This document shows positions 7,694 through 14,309 of a DNA stretch of 14,309 nt, piece by piece. A program made the position numbers and the translations under genes. The notes beneath the pieces are model-generated. The model did no database searches and was not told the DNA's origin. It saw only the letters and a program-made list of their open reading frames with translations. The stretch spans positions 1 to 14,309 of the forward strand of contig CAKRIZ010000045.1 in NCBI GenBank assembly GCA_934351445.1. The letters run 5' to 3'. This stretch comes from an uncultured Eubacterium sp. GTDB lineage: Bacteria > Bacillota > Clostridia > Lachnospirales > Lachnospiraceae. How positions within the stretch are numbered: the first letter of the stretch is position 1; every line of letters starts with the position of its first letter.

Positions 7694-8844
7694 GCTTCCG
7701 TTACCTCCTTTTCGTAGTGTTTCAGTGCGCTTCGAAACAGCTCACACAGATGTTCACTGGGAGCTTCCTCCAGGATATCTTCACAGTATCTGTCGAATAT
7801 CGTCTCAGGGTCATCCGCAGCATGTTCAAATTCATCGACCGTCATCGTGATCTTCGCATCTTCACGGTCAAAACCTTTGCTCACGACTTCGAGCAGATTG
7901 GGATATTTTTCCCGAAAAGCTGCCAGCGAATCCATCCCGACATAACTGTCCGTCACATCCAGACGGACATATCCGTTCACCGCCGCTTCATCATAGTCTG
8001 CCTGCATCAACTCGTCAAATGTACCGGTGAGCGTCACACGCTTATGCAGCTGCGGAACCGGAATCACTCTTTGTTCCATGCTGCCATCATCCATCACATC
8101 TATGATCGTGACACTTTTTTCCTGCGATTCTTCTTTTCCAAAGGAATAGGCCATCGGTGTGCCACTATATCGGATATGTGCATTGATCTGCTGCGGACCG
8201 TGAAGATGGCCAAGTGCTGCATAATCAAATCCGTCAAATACATAAGAACCGATCATCGTGGCTTGTCCGACCTCTGCTGCCCGGTCACTTACGGATGTCT
8301 CCGCATCGACGATAAACGCATGTGCCACTAAAATATGCCTGTGTCCCGGCACAAAACTGTCCCGATAATGGTTCAGCACAATCTGATACGCATCCTCCAT
8401 TGAATGCACCTGTTCCGCTTCATCCGGGTACACAGACTTTACCTTATCTGTAGAAATCCATGGCAGTAAATAGATGTCCACATTCCCTGCATTTACGACT
8501 TGCGGTGTCTCCTCCAATGCACCCGCGATATACAGCCCACTCTTTTTGAGCAGTTCATTACACTGCGAGATCCGCTCAGCACCATCGTGGTTGCCGGCGA
8601 TGAGATACACCGGTATCCCCAATGTCCCACAGATATACGTCATGGCTTCATCATAGAGCTGCAGCGCCTCCTGCGAAGCGATGCTCTTGTCAAATACATC
8701 CCCTGCGAGCAGAATGCCGTCGACCTGCTCATCGACCGCAATCCGGCAGATATGCTCTATCATATATTTCTGATCCCGACGGTACGATACGCCGCCCCGG
8801 AATGTCATGCCAAGATGCCAGTCCGATGTGTGTAGGAATCTCAT
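7690..8844 (-). CDS. sbcD: SbcD, nuclease subunit of SbcCD (Mre11-type)
   Basis: This 384-residue manganese-dependent phosphoesterase is the nuclease of the SbcCD complex. Metal-binding motifs appear in family order: D8 and H10 in TSDWHLG, D49 in AGDVFD, the GNHD motif at about 84-87, a later AHAF histidine, and GHLHGPQ. The C-terminal part (about 270-384) is the variable capping domain that contacts SbcC. The ATG at 8844 is preceded by GAGGG at a suitable distance. It is the first gene of the unit, with sbcC overlapping its stop. The 167 bases upstream, up to the end of the glycyl radical enzyme gene, hold two stem-loops. I see no LexA-type box there and no confident -35/-10 pair. Confidence 0.96.
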   Translation of the reverse strand: MRFLHTSDWHLGMTFRGGVSYRRDQKYMIEHICRIAVDEQVDGILLAGDVFDKSIASQEALQLYDEAMTYICGTLGIPVYLIAGNHDGAERISQCNELLKKSGLYIAGALEETPQVVNAGNVDIYLLPWISTDKVKSVYPDEAEQVHSMEDAYQIVLNHYRDSFVPGHRHILVAHAFIVDAETSVSDRAAEVGQATMIGSYVFDGFDYAALGHLHGPQQINAHIRYSGTPMAYSFGKEESQEKSVTIIDVMDDGSMEQRVIPVPQLHKRVTLTGTFDELMQADYDEAAVNGYVRLDVTDSYVGMDSLAAFREKYPNLLEVVSKGFDREDAKITMTVDEFEHAADDPETIFDRYCEDILEEAPSEHLCELFRSALKHYEKEVTEA

Positions 8845-8871
8845 GGTGGTACCCTCTTTCTAATTATTTTC

Positions 8872-8898
8872 GTAACTGTTCAGTACCTTCACAGTTAC
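8872..8898. repeat. 8-base inverted repeat just upstream of sbcD
   Basis: GTAACTGT (8872-8879) pairs perfectly with ACAGTTAC (8891-8898) around an 11-base loop. It lies about 30 bases before the sbcD start. With no T-run on either side it does not look like a terminator. A regulator-binding site or a leader hairpin in the sbcD mRNA is possible. Confidence 0.4.
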
Positions 8899-8934
8899 TT
8901 ATTTTCTTTCTCTTTGGAACTTCCAGTCTGCTAT

Positions 8935-8964
8935 GGAGAGCTACAGTTCTTTCAGAACCTCTCC
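8935..8964. repeat. Two-part stem-loop in the GRE-sbcD gap
   Basis: GGAGAG (8935-8940) pairs with CTCTCC (8959-8964). Inside, GTTCT-TTC-AGAAC (8946-8958) forms a second stem, leaving a 5-base bulge on one side. It lies about 50 bases past the stop of the glycyl radical enzyme gene. It has no T-run, so it is at best a weak or factor-dependent end of that transcript, or an RNA-stabilising structure. Confidence 0.35.
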
Positions 8965-9011
8965 GATATCTTCATTTTTCAGGGCAATCCTCTTGTACTT
9001 GTCTACTCAGT

Positions 9012-11489
9012 CTAAAAATGCAGCTCTGTGCGCTGAATCAGGTCTTTTTGAAGGGGTTTTCCAAGTTCTACAAAATATGCACTGTATCCTGCCACACGAA
9101 CCAGCATATCTTTATAATCTTCTGGTTTTTTCTGCGCCGCTCTCATTGTTTCTGCACTCATAATATTGAACTGTACATGCATTGCCTGTTTTCTCATATA
9201 CTCATCCACAAAGCTGATCAGGTTATCACGTCCCTCTACTCCTGCGACTGCCTCCTGCGGAAATCTCAAATTCATAAGCGTTCCGTTTGTAGCTAGACTG
9301 TGATCCACCTTTGTGAGAGAATTGACCAGCGCAGTCGGGCCGTTGATGTCGTGTGATCCGGCTTCCGTATGCACCGGACCCATGTTATCGGAAATAGCCT
9401 CTCCTTTTTTTCGTCCGTCTACAGATGCATTTGTATTCAGTCCCATCGCTACATTGGCATTTACCGAATAGACCCCGGGGCTAAAATAGCCGCCTCTCGT
9501 ATTTTTTCTCCCGCTAATATGTCTGCAATAGCACTCAAACATATATTTAAACAGTTCATCTGCATAGTCATCATCATTTCCATAGTGATGTACTTTTGAA
9601 CTATTTACGAGTGCATACAGTCTCTCATAACCGTTCCAGTTCTTCTTCACCGCATCGAGCAGCTCTGCCCCTGTCACTCGCTTTTCTTCAAATACGAGCT
9701 GTTTGATGGCAGCCAACTCATCCGCGCAAGTCGCGATTCCTGATGCCTGCGGGCCGGTTCCGTTATATTTCGCACCGCCTTCTGTGAGATCCTTTCCTGA
9801 TTCCATACAATCCTCAAAAAATGCTGATACATAAGGAAGCGGTTTTTGCTCTCTATGGGCTTCTTCTATAATATTCAAGCTGCTGCACATCTGATTTGTC
9901 CAGTATTCAAACTGCTGATCCACACTCGCAAGCACTTCATCAAATGACTGATATGTCTCCAGGCTGCCCGTGTCCGGTCCCAGCTGGACTCCTGTATTCA
10001 TGGAGCGTCCCCCGTTGATAACCATCTCCAGCATCTTGGGTGTATTCACATATGCCGCATCATGCCAGCCATATTCTTTCCCCGGCAGGTCAATCTCCAC
10101 GCATCCGACAACACAATAATCTCTCGCTTCTTCGAGCGTCATGCCTTTTCGCAGCATTCCCCTGATTGCCGGACCGTCATTAAACAGCTTTGGATGTCCA
10201 TATCCTGCCCTGATACATTCGATCGTTTTGACTTTCAGTTCATACGGCGTATGCTCATGCATACGGACACAGATCCACGGATTCATCATTCTTGTATGTG
10301 CGGAGCCTTCCAGCATCAGCATCGTCAGATCATTCGTGGCATCATTTCCGTCTGTATCCACACCGCCAATCGTGAGACTCTCTCCACCGAATCCACGGCC
10401 ATTACGAACTGCCATGCTTCCTTTATCTTTGAGTTTTGTCGGACCATTCATCTTCACATATTCGACTTCGATGAGCTCCAGTGCAAACTCTTTTGTAATT
10501 GTCGCGTTTTCAATGTCTTTTTTATAAAATGGATACAGCCATTGATCCATTCTCCCGTACGAAATCGAATGTCCGTTACTCTCTATCTGGATCAGGGTAG
10601 TCGCGACATGAAATAACTGCAATGCCTGCCAGAATGTCTGAGGTGTTCCACCTGCAATCTGTCTGCAATTATCCGCCATCAGGAGCAATTCCTTTTTGCG
10701 CGCTCCATCACTCTCTTCTGCCTTCTGCATACACAGCTTTGCATAACGTTCGATATATTTTTTTGCGGCTTTATGCATGATAATCATCGCTTCATAAAAA
10801 TCCCGTTTGTCATTATATTCGGGATCTCTCATGCTAAGCTGTGCCAGTTTTTCTTCTGCTTCATGAATCAAACCATCGTATCCGACGCGCATCAGCTTCT
10901 CATAATCTATCGCCAGATGCCCGGTTCCCGCATAATGATAGAGATTGGTCTGAAAGATCTTTTCTCCTGTCTCAGATCCTTTTGACTGGTCATCGGACAG
11001 TCTGCCCTCAATTCTGTCAGCCACCGTTTTTCCCTGCCACCAGGCACACAAATCCAGAATTTCCTGCCGTTCTGCTTCATTCCGGATATAGAACTGATCG
11101 TGCTCACGCTCTTCAAACGGCGCATGCAGGATCTCATCTATGATCCATGCCACAGAAAATTCGGGATAGATCGGTGCTGCCTTTGCAGGCGCTGCAATCT
11201 CACCCACAATCAGATCTTCATCATAGACATACAGAGTCGTATGCAGCAGAATTTTTTCAAATGCGTAGGCACATTTCAGCTTGTGCGGTGCTGTCGGGTG
11301 TTCCTTATATGCTTCTGTCACGAGTCGCAGCCGCTCAACATCTATTTCATAGGGTCTGTCAAGAAATGTCTGTCTTAAATGGTTCACTCTGGGGAACGGC
11401 GACCAGTCTTTGTGATGCACCTCATATCCCAGACTGTAGGTTTGATCATATGGTTCTGTTCCACATGCACTTGTATGATTTTGATTCAT
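9012..11489 (-). CDS. Glycyl radical enzyme, glycerol-dehydratase-like, substrate unknown
   Basis: This 825-residue oxygen-sensitive radical enzyme starts at the ATG at 11489, which overlaps the activase stop as ATGA. A GGGGG ribosome site lies about 7 bases upstream, so a longer frame from 11540 is rejected. The radical Gly is G801 in RVAGYSAYF, and the thiyl Cys is C463 in GCVEIDLPGK. Compared from memory with Clostridium butyricum B12-independent glycerol dehydratase, these appear conserved: H191 (H164), H307/S308 (H281/S282), C463, E465 (E435), D477 (D447) and Y674 (Y640). The pocket loop carrying Y339 there reads GRGFGGES here (364-371). The usual PSLSVR strand is PWICVR (404-409). It is therefore in the eliminase/dehydratase branch rather than a pyruvate formate-lyase, but glycerol or propanediol should not be assumed. 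No aldehyde dehydrogenase, microcompartment or transport gene lies nearby. Confidence 0.92.
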   Translation of the reverse strand: MNQNHTSACGTEPYDQTYSLGYEVHHKDWSPFPRVNHLRQTFLDRPYEIDVERLRLVTEAYKEHPTAPHKLKCAYAFEKILLHTTLYVYDEDLIVGEIAAPAKAAPIYPEFSVAWIIDEILHAPFEEREHDQFYIRNEAERQEILDLCAWWQGKTVADRIEGRLSDDQSKGSETGEKIFQTNLYHYAGTGHLAIDYEKLMRVGYDGLIHEAEEKLAQLSMRDPEYNDKRDFYEAMIIMHKAAKKYIERYAKLCMQKAEESDGARKKELLLMADNCRQIAGGTPQTFWQALQLFHVATTLIQIESNGHSISYGRMDQWLYPFYKKDIENATITKEFALELIEVEYVKMNGPTKLKDKGSMAVRNGRGFGGESLTIGGVDTDGNDATNDLTMLMLEGSAHTRMMNPWICVRMHEHTPYELKVKTIECIRAGYGHPKLFNDGPAIRGMLRKGMTLEEARDYCVVGCVEIDLPGKEYGWHDAAYVNTPKMLEMVINGGRSMNTGVQLGPDTGSLETYQSFDEVLASVDQQFEYWTNQMCSSLNIIEEAHREQKPLPYVSAFFEDCMESGKDLTEGGAKYNGTGPQASGIATCADELAAIKQLVFEEKRVTGAELLDAVKKNWNGYERLYALVNSSKVHHYGNDDDYADELFKYMFECYCRHISGRKNTRGGYFSPGVYSVNANVAMGLNTNASVDGRKKGEAISDNMGPVHTEAGSHDINGPTALVNSLTKVDHSLATNGTLMNLRFPQEAVAGVEGRDNLISFVDEYMRKQAMHVQFNIMSAETMRAAQKKPEDYKDMLVRVAGYSAYFVELGKPLQKDLIQRTELHF

Positions 11490-12460
11490 TTGATTACCCC
11501 CTTGTGATCGTCGGTTTTTTCCTTGCTCCCAACCAGACAATTGATTCCCCGACTGTTAAAATAAGCTGCGATTTCTTCCACTCTCTTTTGGAAGGACTCC
11601 CTGTCGATGTTTACTTTTTCCATCGGATAAGGAATGCCGAGCGACGCATACTTCTCTTCTCCCAGCCTCATAAAACTCAACAGCTGCAATGTCCTCACGC
11701 TTCCATGCAGACGGTTAATAATAAAATCCGCTGTCGCCTGCATATTTTCTTCATCATCATTGATATCCGGGATCACAGGGATTCGCAAGATCAGCTCGCG
11801 CCCTTTGTCCGCCAGATATTGAAGATTTTCCAGAATCCGTTCGTTTCCTACCCCTGTATACATTCTATGAATGTCTGCATCCATAGATTTGATGTCAGAA
11901 ATAATCAGATCCGTAAATGGAAGTACCGTTTCTATTTTCTCTTTTTCGGCATAAAATGTTGATTCCAGACAGGTATGAATTCCTTCTGTCTGGCAGCTTC
12001 TAAACAAATCTGCTACAAAATCGCTTTGCAGAAGTGGTTCGCCGCCCGATACCGTAACTCCTCCTCCGGATGATTCATAATATCCTTTGTCCTTTCGGAT
12101 GACTTCCATACATGCTTCTACGCTCATTGGTCTCCCCCACTGCTTCACCGCTTCCGAAGGACATGCTGCTGCGCAGCTAAGACAATGCTTACAGACTTCT
12201 CTGTCTATCGCGATCAGCTTTCCATCCAAAAATTTCAATGCTTCGTCCGCCGGACAAGCCTTCAGACAATCCCCACAGACACTGTCAGAAATACATTTGC
12301 TGCGGTAGACGCCCGGCTGAATGAATGTCATCCAACTCTCCGGATTGCTGCACCACCTGCATCTGAGCGGACAACCTTTCAAAAATATTTCTGTTCTGAT
12401 ACCGGGTCCGTCATGAATTGTATACCGTTGAATATTAAAAACGATTCCTTTCTTTTCCAC
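11486..12460 (-). CDS. Glycyl radical enzyme activating enzyme (radical SAM)
   Basis: This 324-residue radical-SAM protein installs the glycyl radical on the enzyme encoded next to it, by cleaving S-adenosylmethionine. The SAM-binding 4Fe-4S cluster uses C30, C34 and C37 in the CPLRCRWC motif. A ferredoxin-like insert carries two further clusters, C56/C62/C65/C69 and C90/C93/C96/C100, as in activases of glycerol dehydratase and choline lyase but not the short pyruvate formate-lyase activase. VSGGEPLLQ is the SAM-contacting GGE motif. The start is GTG at 12460, with GGAG 7 bases upstream. The stop overlaps the start of the radical enzyme gene (ATGA), so the two are translationally coupled. A promoter lies 50-75 bases upstream. 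The pairing by adjacency is strong evidence that this is the dedicated activase. Confidence 0.96.
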   Translation of the reverse strand: MEKKGIVFNIQRYTIHDGPGIRTEIFLKGCPLRCRWCSNPESWMTFIQPGVYRSKCISDSVCGDCLKACPADEALKFLDGKLIAIDREVCKHCLSCAAACPSEAVKQWGRPMSVEACMEVIRKDKGYYESSGGGVTVSGGEPLLQSDFVADLFRSCQTEGIHTCLESTFYAEKEKIETVLPFTDLIISDIKSMDADIHRMYTGVGNERILENLQYLADKGRELILRIPVIPDINDDEENMQATADFIINRLHGSVRTLQLLSFMRLGEEKYASLGIPYPMEKVNIDRESFQKRVEEIAAYFNSRGINCLVGSKEKTDDHKGVIK

Positions 12461-12506
12461 ATCACTTCTCCAATTCTCCTGCTGTTTTTCAGCATATCAT
12501 ATGAGA

Positions 12507-12535
12507 ATTATATCAGCTTCTACGCTTTCTGACAG
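12507..12535 (-). promoter_or_regulatory. Promoter of the activase-glycyl radical enzyme operon
   Basis: On the minus strand, CTGTCA (weak -35, plus coordinates 12530-12535) is followed by 17 bases and a perfect TATAAT (12507-12512). The TATAAT is preceded by TG one base upstream, making an extended -10. A weak -35 with a strong extended -10 fits an activator-dependent promoter. Transcription should start near 12500, giving a leader of about 40 bases. The leader contains a small hairpin, GCTG-AAAAA-CAGC (12493-12481), next to the ribosome site. Confidence 0.7.
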
Positions 12536-12555
12536 TGGCTACCAGACCTATTTCT

Positions 12556-12575
12556 TATAGGGAATATTCCCTATA
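12556..12575. promoter_or_regulatory. 20-base perfect palindrome, probable operator for the LuxR-type regulator
   Basis: TATAGGGAATATTCCCTATA is a perfect 20-base palindrome. It lies between the regulator gene (stop at 12587) and the activase promoter, centred about 65 bases upstream of the expected transcription start. LuxR/NarL-type HTH dimers bind palindromes of this size, and this distance suits an activator acting from upstream of -35. No T-run follows, so it is not a terminator. Binding by the adjacent regulator is inferred from position. Confidence 0.6.
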
Positions 12576-12586
12576 TTTTATGCCCC

Positions 12587-13702
12587 TTATATTTCATGTT
12601 CCATCCATTTACGAAGCTCATACCGGCTGTTGACGCCGCATTTCAGGTAAATGTTCTGGACATGCTTTTTTACTGTATGATAACTGACCGTCAACTGATC
12701 CGCGATCGCCTGATATGTCAGCCCCTCATCCAACAGCTCTGCCACCCTGCCTTCTGCCGGTGTCAAAGAGGCTAATGCCGTTATTTCAGAATCACGCTTC
12801 TGTGTATGTGGCGCTGCGATTGTAATCCAGTGATATCTGTCAACAATGCCATTTGAATACGTCTGGTCATATGTGTAGATCTTAAAAATATAGTCTTTGA
12901 TTACCCGGGTCTGCACCCGGTCCGATGTCGGATTTCCATTCTCACTTCCTAACAGAAACGGCAGCCAGCTGCATGAAACCATACTGCTGATCTGCTCTGC
13001 CGCTGTTGTCCCGAGAATATCCTCAAGATATTTTCCTGCTTGCGCGTTGCAGCTGAGAATATGCATATAATCATCCGTTATGAGATACGCTTTTTCACCC
13101 GAGGCAATGACTTTATTTTGAATATCCACGACAATTTTTGCCTGTTCATATTTCTTAAAATTCTTATACGCATTGGCAATATAGACATAGATTTCCTTTA
13201 ATTCTTCGAATTCTTCCTCTGTAAAATCTCCTTCAGATCTGCTTTTCATAAAACTGATCTGTATATATGCATTAATTCCAAATGCCATCGTCACACTGTA
13301 ATGACATCCAAAATTATGTTCAAGAAATCGTACAAATCCGGATGTCTCATAGTCCTCTTGCGGAATCATATCCGTTGATCCGTACAGTCTCGGCGCCACA
13401 TCAAAGTATGTCAGATGATCCCGGACTGCCTCCTCATAGATGCGATACCTCACGATATCATTGGATGCAAATGTATGATACGGATGTGTGTCACAATCCG
13501 GCTCTATGCCCTTCCAGCTCGTCCATGAAAGGAACTTTCCCTGTGTATCAAAATAGAAAATCACTGCTTTCTGCCATCCGAAATTTTTATGCAGCGAATC
13601 TAACAGCACCGAACTGAAAAATTCATTTGCCGAAATCTGATGTTCTGAAATTTCTGAATAGAATCTCATCTGTCCTTCATGTGAAAATTTCATATGTTTC
13701 AT
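12587..13702 (-). CDS. LuxR-type one-component regulator with GAF-like and PAS-like sensing parts
   Basis: This 371-residue cytoplasmic regulator ends in a LuxR/GerE helix-turn-helix (about 310-366; LTPAEGRVAELLDEGLTYQAIA, then TVKKHVQNIY). There is no receiver domain. The N-terminal part (about 20-180) has a GAF-like pattern of alternating strands and helices, and residues about 195-300 look PAS-like (ITDDYMHILSCNAQAGKYL). Both calls are from pattern only. It could sense a small molecule directly. It lies 127 bases upstream of the activase-radical enzyme operon, same strand, with a 20-base palindrome between, so it probably controls that operon. Start choice is uncertain: ATG at 13702 sits close to GAGG, while ATG at 13693 has wider spacing. 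A TATAAA (13740-13745) could be its -10, at the end of the acetyltransferase remnant. Confidence 0.88.
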   Translation of the reverse strand: MKHMKFSHEGQMRFYSEISEHQISANEFFSSVLLDSLHKNFGWQKAVIFYFDTQGKFLSWTSWKGIEPDCDTHPYHTFASNDIVRYRIYEEAVRDHLTYFDVAPRLYGSTDMIPQEDYETSGFVRFLEHNFGCHYSVTMAFGINAYIQISFMKSRSEGDFTEEEFEELKEIYVYIANAYKNFKKYEQAKIVVDIQNKVIASGEKAYLITDDYMHILSCNAQAGKYLEDILGTTAAEQISSMVSCSWLPFLLGSENGNPTSDRVQTRVIKDYIFKIYTYDQTYSNGIVDRYHWITIAAPHTQKRDSEITALASLTPAEGRVAELLDEGLTYQAIADQLTVSYHTVKKHVQNIYLKCGVNSRYELRKWMEHEI

Positions 13703-13740
13703 TCCTCTTGTCCTATGATGTCCGGGATGTATTCAGTCTT

Positions 13741-14085
13741 TTATACCACGCTTCCTGCACCAATTACACACCCTTCTCCTATGGTGACACCACCGCAAAC
13801 AACTACATTAGATGCCAGCCAGCAATTATCTTTTATAGTTATTGGTTTCGCATATTCAAGATTATAAAAACTGCCATCTTCTCTCTTTTGGATGTTGCGT
13901 TCTTCAGGCAATAATGGATGCATAGGAGTTGCCAATGTAACATTTGGACCAATCATCACATTCTCGCCTATATGTATTTCACATACATCTAAACATGTAA
14001 AATTAAAATTAGCAGAACTGAGTTTTCCAAAAAAAGTATTGCATCCGTAATCAAAATAAACAGGTGCCTGCAAATTTCGATTTTC
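13741..14085 (-). pseudogene. Maltose/galactoside O-acetyltransferase remnant, broken at both ends
   Basis: The reading frame encodes a left-handed beta-helix (hexapeptide repeat) acetyltransferase core: PVYFDYGCNTFFGKLSSANFNF, DVCEIHIGENVMIGPNVTL, the ATPMHPLLPEER motif with the catalytic His, and GGVTIGEGCVIGAGSVV. Full family members are about 185-200 residues. Here roughly the first 60-65 residues are missing, with a stop just before ENRNLQAPV and no normal start. The frame also stops right after GSVV, where the family continues with TKDIP. AAAGAC (Lys-Asp) can still be read just past the stop in a shifted frame, suggesting a small deletion. The core is well preserved, so decay looks recent. 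Codon use is more AT-rich than in the neighbouring genes, and the fragment abuts a topoisomerase fragment, so it is probably foreign or relocated DNA. Confidence 0.75.
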
Positions 14086-14119
14086 CTACACTATAGCACA
14101 AAAATAAGCGGATGTATAT

Positions 14120-14196
14120 TTTCCTTTTACCTTTGCGATGGACTGCGCCACCGAAGGTTTCTCAGCAATTACTAATTTTATATTTTTTTCACTCAA
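14120..14196 (-). pseudogene. N-terminal fragment of a DNA topoisomerase III (TopB-like)
   Basis: From a TTG at 14196, with AAGGA about 9 bases upstream, the frame reads SEKNIKLVIAEKPSVAQSIAKV. This is the signature start of type IA topoisomerase III (Toprim region, catalytic Glu in AEKPS). After about 22 residues the similarity ends and the frame stops at 14086. The remaining ~650 residues of a normal TopB are absent, and acetyltransferase sequence begins instead. TopB-like genes are frequent cargo of conjugative elements and plasmids in Bacillota, so this may be the scar of such an element. The sequence from 14200 to 14309 is AT-rich, and I recognise nothing else in it. Confidence 0.65.
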
Positions 14197-14309
14197 ATTT
14201 TGTTTCCTTCTTTCATTTTCTATTTGCTTTTTTGATAGCACGAATACTATCATGTATATAGAATAAATATTTCCACTTGGAAAACATATACTAATGTACA
14301 ACATTGAAT

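Noticed and set aside
7717..8331. 204-codon open frame on the plus strand inside sbcD
   Set aside because: It is the reverse complement of conserved sbcD coding sequence and has no family features.
8845..8935. LexA (SOS) box before sbcD
   Set aside because: GAAC and GTTAC elements are present, but not with the spacing of a CGAAC-N4-GTTCG type box.
8941..9009. Minus-strand 21-codon stretch ending KNEDIGEVLKEL after the radical enzyme stop
   Set aside because: It reads like a protein tail but has no start, is bounded by a stop at 9007-9009 and matches nothing I recognise. It may be a gene remnant or chance, so it is not annotated.
9012..11489. Direct assignment as pyruvate formate-lyase, HypD or isethionate sulfite-lyase
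   Set aside because: There is a single Cys in GCVE instead of the adjacent Cys pair of pyruvate formate-lyase. The region after GCVE differs from HypD as I recall it, and no Arg is seen near Y674 where I would expect the sulfonate-binding one. A search is needed to settle this.
11490..11540. Longer N-terminus for the glycyl radical enzyme beginning at 11540
   Set aside because: It would overlap the activase by over 50 bases and has no good ribosome site, whereas 11489 has a GGGGG site and a clean ATGA overlap.
11147..11962. 271-codon open frame on the plus strand across the activase/radical enzyme junction
   Set aside because: It is antisense to two confidently identified genes, His/Cys/Ser-rich in the way complement-strand frames are, with no ribosome site or recognisable domain.
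1..14309. CRISPR array, tRNA, rRNA or known riboswitch
   Set aside because: I saw no regularly spaced repeats, tRNA cloverleaf, rRNA segment or recognisable riboswitch core.

Overview
The window looks like chromosomal DNA from an anaerobic Bacillota species, most likely a Lachnospiraceae-type Clostridium relative. The grounds are strong AGGAGG-type ribosome sites, several GTG starts, a Gram-positive secreted Ig-like protein, and an oxygen-sensitive glycyl radical enzyme with its activase. Genus and species cannot be read from the sequence.

Left part, plus strand: 1-214 holds two short palindromes and no gene. It is followed by an OmpR-type two-component pair, a response regulator (215-889) and a histidine kinase (893-2350). 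The kinase's predicted extracellular domain carries 15 Asp in 17 residues. A small secreted protein with two Ig-like domains (2470-3135) follows. Its upstream region has two 9-base direct repeats 11 bases apart, so it may be a target of the pair. A bidirectional terminator (about 3222-3262) separates this block from the rest.

Middle part, minus strand: a membrane-anchored XRE-family regulator (3311-3976) has a recognisable promoter overlapped by repeats that may be operators. Further upstream is a tightly packed unit of sbcD, sbcC, a YgjP-like metalloprotease and an acylphosphatase (8844 down to 4137). Genes in it overlap by 4 and 8 bases or lie 52 bases apart. SbcCD is a DNA end-processing nuclease. 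The two small genes look like passengers with no obvious shared function.

Right part, minus strand: a GAF-like/PAS-like/LuxR-HTH regulator (13702-12587) lies just upstream of a two-gene operon. The operon encodes a radical-SAM activating enzyme (12460-11486) and an 825-residue glycyl radical enzyme (11489-9012), joined by an ATGA overlap. The 127-base gap between regulator and operon holds a 20-base perfect palindrome and, about 65 bases upstream of the predicted transcription start, an extended -10 promoter. The simplest reading is a one-component sensor switching on a radical enzyme by binding the palindrome. The enzyme keeps most catalytic residues of B12-independent glycerol dehydratase but differs in the substrate pocket, and no partner metabolic gene is present. 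Its substrate is unknown, and this is the best candidate in the window for an undescribed system.

The right edge (13741-14309) is AT-rich decayed DNA. It holds a maltose/galactoside O-acetyltransferase fragment broken at both ends, next to the first ~20 residues of a topoisomerase III-like gene. It looks like the scar of a lost or degraded mobile region.
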